Shown: in pieces, positions 58,360-64,000 of the stretch
How positions within the stretch are numbered: position 1 is the first letter of the stretch
How the letters are laid out: each line of letters begins with the position of its first letter
Source: Gongronella butleri
Taxonomy: Eukaryota; Mucoromycota; Mucoromycetes; Mucorales; Cunninghamellaceae
Direction of reading: 5' to 3'
DNA: 64,000 bases
NCBI GenBank assembly: GCA_025201375.1
Contig: JAIWZP010000067.1
Span: forward strand, 62,001 to 126,000
Notes under the pieces: model-generated
The model's database searches: none
Seen by the model: the letters and a program-made list of their open reading frames with translations, nothing else
Told to the model about the DNA's origin: nothing
Made by a program: the position numbers and the translations under genes

Positions 58360-60433
58360 ATGAGTGCGGATCGCTCCAATGCCACGAAGCAGCCTCGGCC
58401 GCAATCCGAATACATTCCGCGCCCCACCGTAGCCAACACGCGAAAATACGAAAGCCAAGTGCACGACGCTCCCAATGCCATCAGTTATGTGGAGGAGGAG
58501 ACCTCCGACGCCACGGGCGCACGTCCCCGGCCCCGCCCAAAATTGTCGAGCCGTGCCACATCCTTTGCCAAGATGGCCAAGCGCAAATCCATGGGCGCAC
58601 GCTCTTACTCGTCCTTGTCGCTCTACACCCACTTTGCCGGCGAGGATTTCAAAGAAGAGGACGAGAGAAAACACAAAAAGGAGCTGATTGCAGAGCACGG
58701 CGAGGACGTGAGCGGTGCCGCCGAAAAAGAGGAAGAGGAAGATGAATTTGAATACGTCCAAAAGAGACCAACCGCATCAGTTGGCAAGGCATTGTTCATG
58801 TTCTTGAAGGCATTCATTGGTAAAAAAAAAAAAAAAAAAAAAAAATTGGAAAAATACAGAAAAAAAAAAACAGAAAAAAAAATCACGCCACGACGCAAGC
58901 CCGCGCATTCCCGCTGATTTTTTTTTTCTGGGTCGGTATCACCTTCTTTTTTGGCAATCAATTTGACAGGCAGTGGCGTCCTCTTTTTGCCTAGCGCGTA
59001 CCAACAGGGTGGTATCATTCTGTCCAACATCCTCATGCTCATTTTCGCCTGCATTTGTATGATTTCCTTCTTGGCCCTCGTCCAGGCCCAATTGAAGCTG
59101 GGCGGCTCCTATGGCGAGATGGGCCACATGCTCGTAAAAACACAGAAAAAAAAAGTGTGGCGCGTGCGGTGGACCGCGGGGCTTCAACATTTTCTTGTTC
59201 TAGTATGGTCAAGTCGTGCGCTACGCCGTGCAATTCTTCATTGTCATCTCGCAAATCGGTTTTGTGTGCTCGTACTTTATCTTTGTGTCTGGCAACTTTT
59301 TAAACGTGGCCAACGTGCTATCCCATTGCACAAATTGGATCGAGCAAAAGAACTTTATCTGGTTTCCTCTGATTATTCTCGTGCCGCTCAGTCTGGTGCG
59401 CCATTTGGCGCGTTTGTCGTACACGGCCATCTTTGCCGATATTTTCATCCTGTTTGGCCTGATTGTGATCATCTACTATACCAGCTGGCAGCTGCACAAC
59501 GTGGGCATCGGACCCAATCTGATCCTGGTCAATAGCAAGGACTTTGGCATGACCATTTCCACGGCCGCATTCAGTTTTGAAGGCATTGGCCTGCTTATCC
59601 CTATTGTCGACTCCATGGAGAAGCCCGAAAAGTTTCCCTACGTCGTCTTCTTTGGCCTCATGGTCGTCACCACCGTCTACATCACCATTGGTACACTCTC
59701 GTATCTCGCATACGGCTCCGACATCCAGGCCGCCGTCCTTTACGACTTTCCCCCGGGCGACAACCTCACCATTGCAGTCCAATTGCTCTACTCACTCGCC
59801 ATCATGCTCACGTACACGCTCAAAAAAGAGAAAGAAAAAAAAGCGAAAAAAGGGGGCATGGACGCTCATGAATTCATTTTATTTTTATTTTTTTCTCGTT
59901 GTAGGATGCCGCTGATGCTGTTCCCTGCACTGAAGATTATCGAAAACGGCATCTTCCGCAACCGCACGGGCCGTGGCAATTGGGGCGTTAAGATGGGCAA
60001 GAACGTCTTCCGCTGTATTCTTTGTCTTGTGTGCGCTCTCATCGCCTATGGCGTCGGTGGCGAAAATCTGGACAAATTCGTGTCGCTCGGTAAGATCCAT
60101 GTTGCTTCTCAAGCGCACACCATCGCTGACATTTTTTTTTTTTTTTTGGTCGTCCAGTGGGCTCTGTGGCGTGTCTGCCCCTCTGTTTCATTTTCCCCGG
60201 CATGTTCCATTACAAGGTGACCGACAACAAGAAATTAAAACTGCTGGATATATTCCTCATCGTCTGGGGCGGTGGCATGATGGTCTACACGCTCTACGTC
60301 ACCATCAATTCCTGTAAGATTGAAACAAAAATGTCCCTTTTTCAAAGTAATCGCTCATTTTGCCTCTTTTTTTTTGTCTCCAGGGGTCCATCCGACACCT
60401 GCCACGCCCGCACCCTCCTACTGCCCCACTTAG
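58360..60433 (+). CDS. AVT3: vacuolar amino acid transporter, Avt3/Avt4-like
   Basis: Exons 58360-58819, 58970-59133, 59204-59811, 59905-60089, 60158-60313 and 60384-60433; 540 residues. A hydrophilic acidic and basic N-terminal domain of about 145 residues precedes the transporter. The first helix carries ALFMFLKAFIGSGVLFLPSA, a hallmark of AAAP/SLC36-type carriers. Later helices include FVCSYFIFVSGNF, TISTAAFSFEGIGLLIPI and YGQVVRYAVQFFIVISQIGF. Fungal Avt3/Avt4 export neutral amino acids from the vacuole. The joint at 59811/59905 gives IMLTMPLMLFPALKIIE, the expected helix. The C-terminus is short (TPAPSYCPT). Confidence 0.93.
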
Positions 60434-61294
60434 ACGGCATCAAAAAAAAGAAAAAGTGCCACTATCTTTATGGCACTCACATGCTCTACACCCTATTTGA
60501 TTTCCTCCAGAACTGATAAAAACAATTCCAAAAAAGAAATGGGGTACATATCGTTGGCACGAGAAAAAATATCAGGGGCCCTACCCACGACAAAAGGCGC
60601 TCAAGGCATAACCCAGATGAAGGAATAAAGGGGCGGCAATGGTGTTGTATTTAAGCCTTTCCCTTCATCTTGGTCACGGAGAGCAAATAAAGGGCATCTT
60701 GTGGATGAGAGCGGGGTGCCAGGGGCGTGGAAAGACCAAGGGTTACAAAAATGGATGAAAAATGACAAAAATGGACGCGCCTCGACAAAGATGGATGTGG
60801 CGTAGCCGAAAAGGGACGTGTTGGCAATGGCAGCGCGTAAATAAAACGCCCAATGCGAATTGTGGAGTCAAGTCGCCAAGAGATGAAGGTTGGCAGCCCA
60901 AAAGGAGCTGGGCCCATGAGAAATGCAACGCTTGTGCCTTGATTCTTACTTCTTTTTTTTTTAATTTTGCGCAGCCTGAGGCGCGCATGGGCTGACATGT
61001 GCACGCGTTTCGACACTTTGCCCGTGCGCGCAGGGTTGGGCTGTGACAAAAAAAAAAAAAAAAAGGAGGGGAGGGAAGATGACTTCAAAAAAAGAATCCA
61101 AACGCGAAGTTTTTTTTTATTTATTTTATAAATCAAGTGTATAAATATGTCGCTAAATCTGTCACATTGAGGCATTGCCAGATAATAATAATGGGCTTTT
61201 TTTTTTGGTCATGAGCACTGCGTTTTTGAGTTTTTTTGTTGTTTGAGGTGTTTTCTTTTTTTTTTTTTGCAATGAAAGGGCATGCGCTTGATCA
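60434..61294. other. intergenic, no gene seen
   Basis: Contains repeated short phrases of the form AAAATGGA(T/C)G near 60745-60790 and long A and T runs near 61047-61065 and 61197-61270. No coding sequence was recognised. Confidence 0.55.
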
Positions 61295-62320
61295 CTACTT
61301 GTTCTTTGATGCGGTGATTGTCATTTTGTTGTAGCAGAAGCTCACAGGCGAGTGGCACTTACACCAATTTGTGCCCAAAATAATGGGATAGGGGCACGAT
61401 GACGAAATCACATAAAAAGACATTGTTTCCATGGCGTCCGTGCCCTGGACCTTGAATGTCACCGGCTTAGTTCGGTGGGAAATAGGATGCTTGAATCGCT
61501 CGCCATCGGCACCCGTGGAGAACAGCACTTCAGCAAGTTTTTCAGTGAGCAATGCCATTTTTTGCACGATTTCTTGTCGGATGAAGCTCAATGTTGCACC
61601 GGTATCAACCACAGCTCGCGTGACGTATGGAATGTTGTTGTGCAAAAGAGCCATGGGCACCGTCAAGAGAGGCACAGGGCTTGACCCTCCGACATTTTGC
61701 GCGGGCACGGTGGCCAATCTCTTGTTCTTGTCAGCCAAAGCGCGATTTAGCTTGGTTTCTGCGATCATCTTCTTGATCCTTTCAGACCGGCTCTCGCTGA
61801 TGGGCCTGGCATGGGATACACGAGGTCGTGCCACTGGTGTGGGTTGATGCGCTTGATTGCCGCCAAAAGAGCCACTTTGCGGAACACGGACGCGTTTGGA
61901 CTTGAATTTGGAGCTGTTTCTCACGCGTCGCCTTTCAGTCAGGCGTATCCAGAGCGCATTGGCTGTCACAGCAAAGATGTATTGCATATGGTTGGTGATG
62001 GCGGCCTGGTACCATAATGCTTGCGCATAAGCCGTGGGTATACGCGCTTGCACCAAGATACGACGGGCACCTTCTTGAATTTGGGGTCCTTGCTCGCCAC
62101 CAAGTGGTTGAGACGTCGTGGCTTGCTGCACGTCGCCGCGATTGGCCGTGCTGGTGCTTGTCAATTCAACGACCTCCATATTTACGTTCTGTTGAAACGC
62201 AATTAGCTTATTTTCTTCATGACACGCTGCTTTGGCACTTACATTCTCGTCAACAACCAATATGTTGACAAATGTGGTGTTCCCCCAGTCCGATACATCC
62301 GTGTATGTGGTAGGCGCCAT
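61295..62320 (-). CDS. retropepsin-like aspartic protease ORF, retroelement-derived
   Basis: Predicted exons 62243-62320 and 61295-62188, 323 residues, or 354 if the 54-nt intron is retained and an upstream ATG is used. The active-site motif is AVVDTGATLSFI and the flap-distal motif is YPIILGTNWCKCHSPVSF, the D-T-G and I-L-G signatures of retropepsins. The middle is basic (RRRVRNSSKFKSKRVRV). There is no zinc knuckle, reverse transcriptase, RNase H or integrase on either side, and no LTR was seen. The frame is intact with no stops. It could be a recent solo fragment of a gypsy element or a domesticated protease gene; the sequence does not decide. Confidence 0.65.
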   Translation of the reverse strand: MAPTTYTDVSDWGNTTFVNILVVDENVSAKAACHEENKLIAFQQNVNMEVVELTSTSTANRGDVQQATTSQPLGGEQGPQIQEGARRILVQARIPTAYAQALWYQAAITNHMQYIFAVTANALWIRLTERRRVRNSSKFKSKRVRVPQSGSFGGNQAHQPTPVARPRVSHARPISESRSERIKKMIAETKLNRALADKNKRLATVPAQNVGGSSPVPLLTVPMALLHNNIPYVTRAVVDTGATLSFIRQEIVQKMALLTEKLAEVLFSTGADGERFKHPISHRTKPVTFKVQGTDAMETMSFYVISSSCPYPIILGTNWCKCHSPVSFCYNKMTITASKNK

Positions 62321-62643
62321 TGTGTAAATGCTTGGGTTTGCTTGGGAGAGGATTCTCAATGGGATTGTTGCTTGTGTTTCTTGATGTCACGTGCAATACG
62401 CTTCAACTGGAGAGGTGTTTGCTTATAGGTGGGCAATATGTCTCAGGGCAATGGTTCTTTTTTTTTTGAAAGGAACAAATGAAATGAAAGATAAGAAATC
62501 GACTTATTATTAAACTTGCTTGCCTTGGAGGGAGGAAGTCTTGGGTCTTGAGAGTCCTTGAGTTCCAAAAGGTGTTGAAAGTAGGGAAGAAAAGAAATGA
62601 AATTGATCGCGAGCAGCTCCCCTTTTTTATCTCATTTTTTCTA

Positions 62644-62713
62644 CACCTCTGCCTAATATGGATCTTGCACCTCTGCCTTTTATGGATCTTACACCTCTGC
62701 CTTTTATGGATTA
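62644..62713 (+). repeat. 24-bp tandem repeat, about 2.9 units
   Basis: Units begin CACCTCTGCC at 62644, 62668 and 62692, and continue (AA/TT)TATGGATCTT. The first unit differs slightly from the other two. No function assigned. Confidence 0.8.
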
Positions 62714-63250
62714 TGGGGTATCCAAAAATGGGCATGGGGGGAAGTGGGTTTGTCGAGCCCACAGGGGTCACACAGCTCGATGTGAGGACGCATTTTTGAC
62801 GCATTTCTTTCGCTCTTTCATCTTTTTTTTTTTTTTTTTTTTTTTTTGCCCTGCGGGCGACGATACGTTTTTGGGCGCCAGGCCGCCTGCTGGATTGCGA
62901 GTACGTATGCCTGAATATAAAGGAGATCGGGGTGCCTTTTCTGGATCAACGTCTTTTTTTTTTTTTTTTTACGAGCAAGCGCGTTAACACGCCCAACTCA
63001 GCAATTCCGATGCCCATATTCGCTCTCTCGTCATTTTTTCCGCTGCAATCGTCGCAAGGCCATGCTGTACAGATGCATGCTCACCCGTTATCGGGGCCAG
63101 AGACGCTTGTAGCGCGGAAACGCTTGCGTTGAAAAAAGAATCAACAGACGGACAGAAGAGTAATGAATTGAATCGCTGCATCGAGCAGGTGGCAGCCTTG
63201 CGCATCAAGGCATGGAGGCGAAACGCCCCCCATGTACCCGCCCGGCTCGA

Positions 63251-63288
<38 letters not shown>

Positions 63289-63728
63289 GGCCATTCCCAT
63301 AGGCCATTCCCTTTTGGTCGACCCGTCCCCATTTTTGGCCAGCCAGGTCCTCATTTGGCATTGTTCTTTGTTTACGCGCATTTCCCTGCCACGCTCATTT
63401 TTCCGCGCGCCGCTGTCAATGTCAACACAACCTTTCTTGTCAATCCATGTCCATTTCTGTAATTTTATACCCATATTTGCCACTCTCCTCTTTCTCTTGC
63501 GCTTGACCACGATGCACATCCGCTTGACAGCCTACCTCGTCGCACGCGATGGCCACGGTGAAGGAATAATGACTTGATACAGCAGCCCATTGCTTGCCAT
63601 CAAAGAATTATCCTTTTTCCTTTACCTAGGACATCTCATACTTAGCCTTGCCTATCTGGATGTCTTTTTATTTTATCGCTCCCTTGCGGCGCCCAAGCAA
63701 TTAACACTTAACCATTACAAATGGCTTT

Positions 63729-63992
63729 TCATAAGTTAGAGCATGACAAAGGCATTTCACCTGAGAGCCTACAGGCCGCTTTGACTTGGTTGCCATTTGT
63801 GGGCACGCACTGGCGTCCAAGTTCACTGATCTTTTTATGTAGATCTCGTCGGAATCGCCATGTAAAGGCAACCAAATTCCCATTTTCGTTGTAAAAGCAT
63901 GTTGGCGTGAAGAGAAAAATTCTAAATGACGCGCAAGTACACGCTTCAAGGATACTCTTAAAGCTGGACATGTACCCCCTTCCATTTAGCAA
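63729..63992 (-). CDS. unrecognised small ORF near right edge
   Basis: An 87-residue minus-strand frame that may continue beyond the window. It includes FRIFLFTPTCFYNENGNLV and AFTWRFRRDLHKKISELGRQ, which look more protein-like than chance. An overlapping frame of 94 residues exists. No family was recognised, and it may be a repeat fragment. Confidence 0.2.
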   Translation of the reverse strand: MLNGRGYMSSFKSILEACTCASFRIFLFTPTCFYNENGNLVAFTWRFRRDLHKKISELGRQCVPTNGNQVKAACRLSGEMPLSCSNL

Positions 63993-64000
63993 TTTTTCCC

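Larger units (their letters stand above)
62321..64000. other. low-coding terminal region with simple repeats
   Basis: Holds a 24-bp tandem repeat, a T-run near 62822-62847, and an A-run of nearly 30 bases near 63258-63287. No gene was recognised up to the partial ORF at the right edge. Confidence 0.5.

Noticed and set aside
62644..62713. Possible CRISPR-like array
   Set aside because: Units are contiguous without spacers, and the genome is eukaryotic.

Overview
The window is eukaryotic and fungal, most likely an early-diverging lineage such as Mucoromycota; that placement is inference. Support comes from compact genes with many short GT-AG introns, fungal families (velvet, Atg27, Cdc50/Lem3, Hos4-like ankyrin, Avt3, Mcr1, septin), isocitrate lyase, and myo-inositol oxygenase, which is patchy in fungi. 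No bacterial or organellar signal was seen. Most introns carry an A-run near the donor and/or a T-run near the acceptor, and ACGCGT palindromes are very frequent. Every spliced gene below was assembled by hand from exons and checked for an open frame and a total length divisible by three.

Layout. 1-5 kb: velvet factor (5' end outside the window), WBP4-like splicing factor, mitochondrial NADH-cytochrome b5 reductase. 5.9-10 kb: large ankyrin protein. 10-12.7 kb: gene-free, with a dispersed repeat. 12.7-22 kb: MIOX, Cdc50 flippase subunit, Atg27, bZIP factor, Spp2-like G-patch protein. 22.7-25.4 kb: sulfate permease. 25.6-30.4 kb: a nest of inverted-repeat elements, one apparently carrying a passenger gene. 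30.4-37.7 kb: mitochondrial presequence protease and isocitrate lyase. 38.7-43.2 kb: Top3 and a divergent FKBP-TPR gene. 43.2-44.3 kb: broken Gag joined to a Tc1/mariner transposase tail. 44.7-51.3 kb: M17 aminopeptidase, divergent septin, a second long copy of the dispersed repeat, OHCU decarboxylase. 51.7-60.4 kb: SNF2-RING translocase (Uls1/Rad5 type), serine carboxypeptidase, Avt3-like vacuolar transporter. 61.3-62.3 kb: intact retropepsin ORF without polymerase. 62.3-64 kb: simple repeats and an unrecognised partial ORF.

The genes are mostly housekeeping: splicing (WBP4, Spp2), mitochondrial protein turnover, glyoxylate cycle, purine degradation, inositol oxidation, sulfate uptake, membrane traffic and autophagy, and genome stability (Top3, Uls1-like). 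They form no single pathway or operon. The unusual content lies in gene structure (a start codon split by an intron, 7-nt and 16-nt microexons, a GC-AG intron, stop-free introns divisible by three), in the 25.9-29.1 kb foldback nest, and in a 20-bp periodic CCAAT array between MIOX and CDC50.
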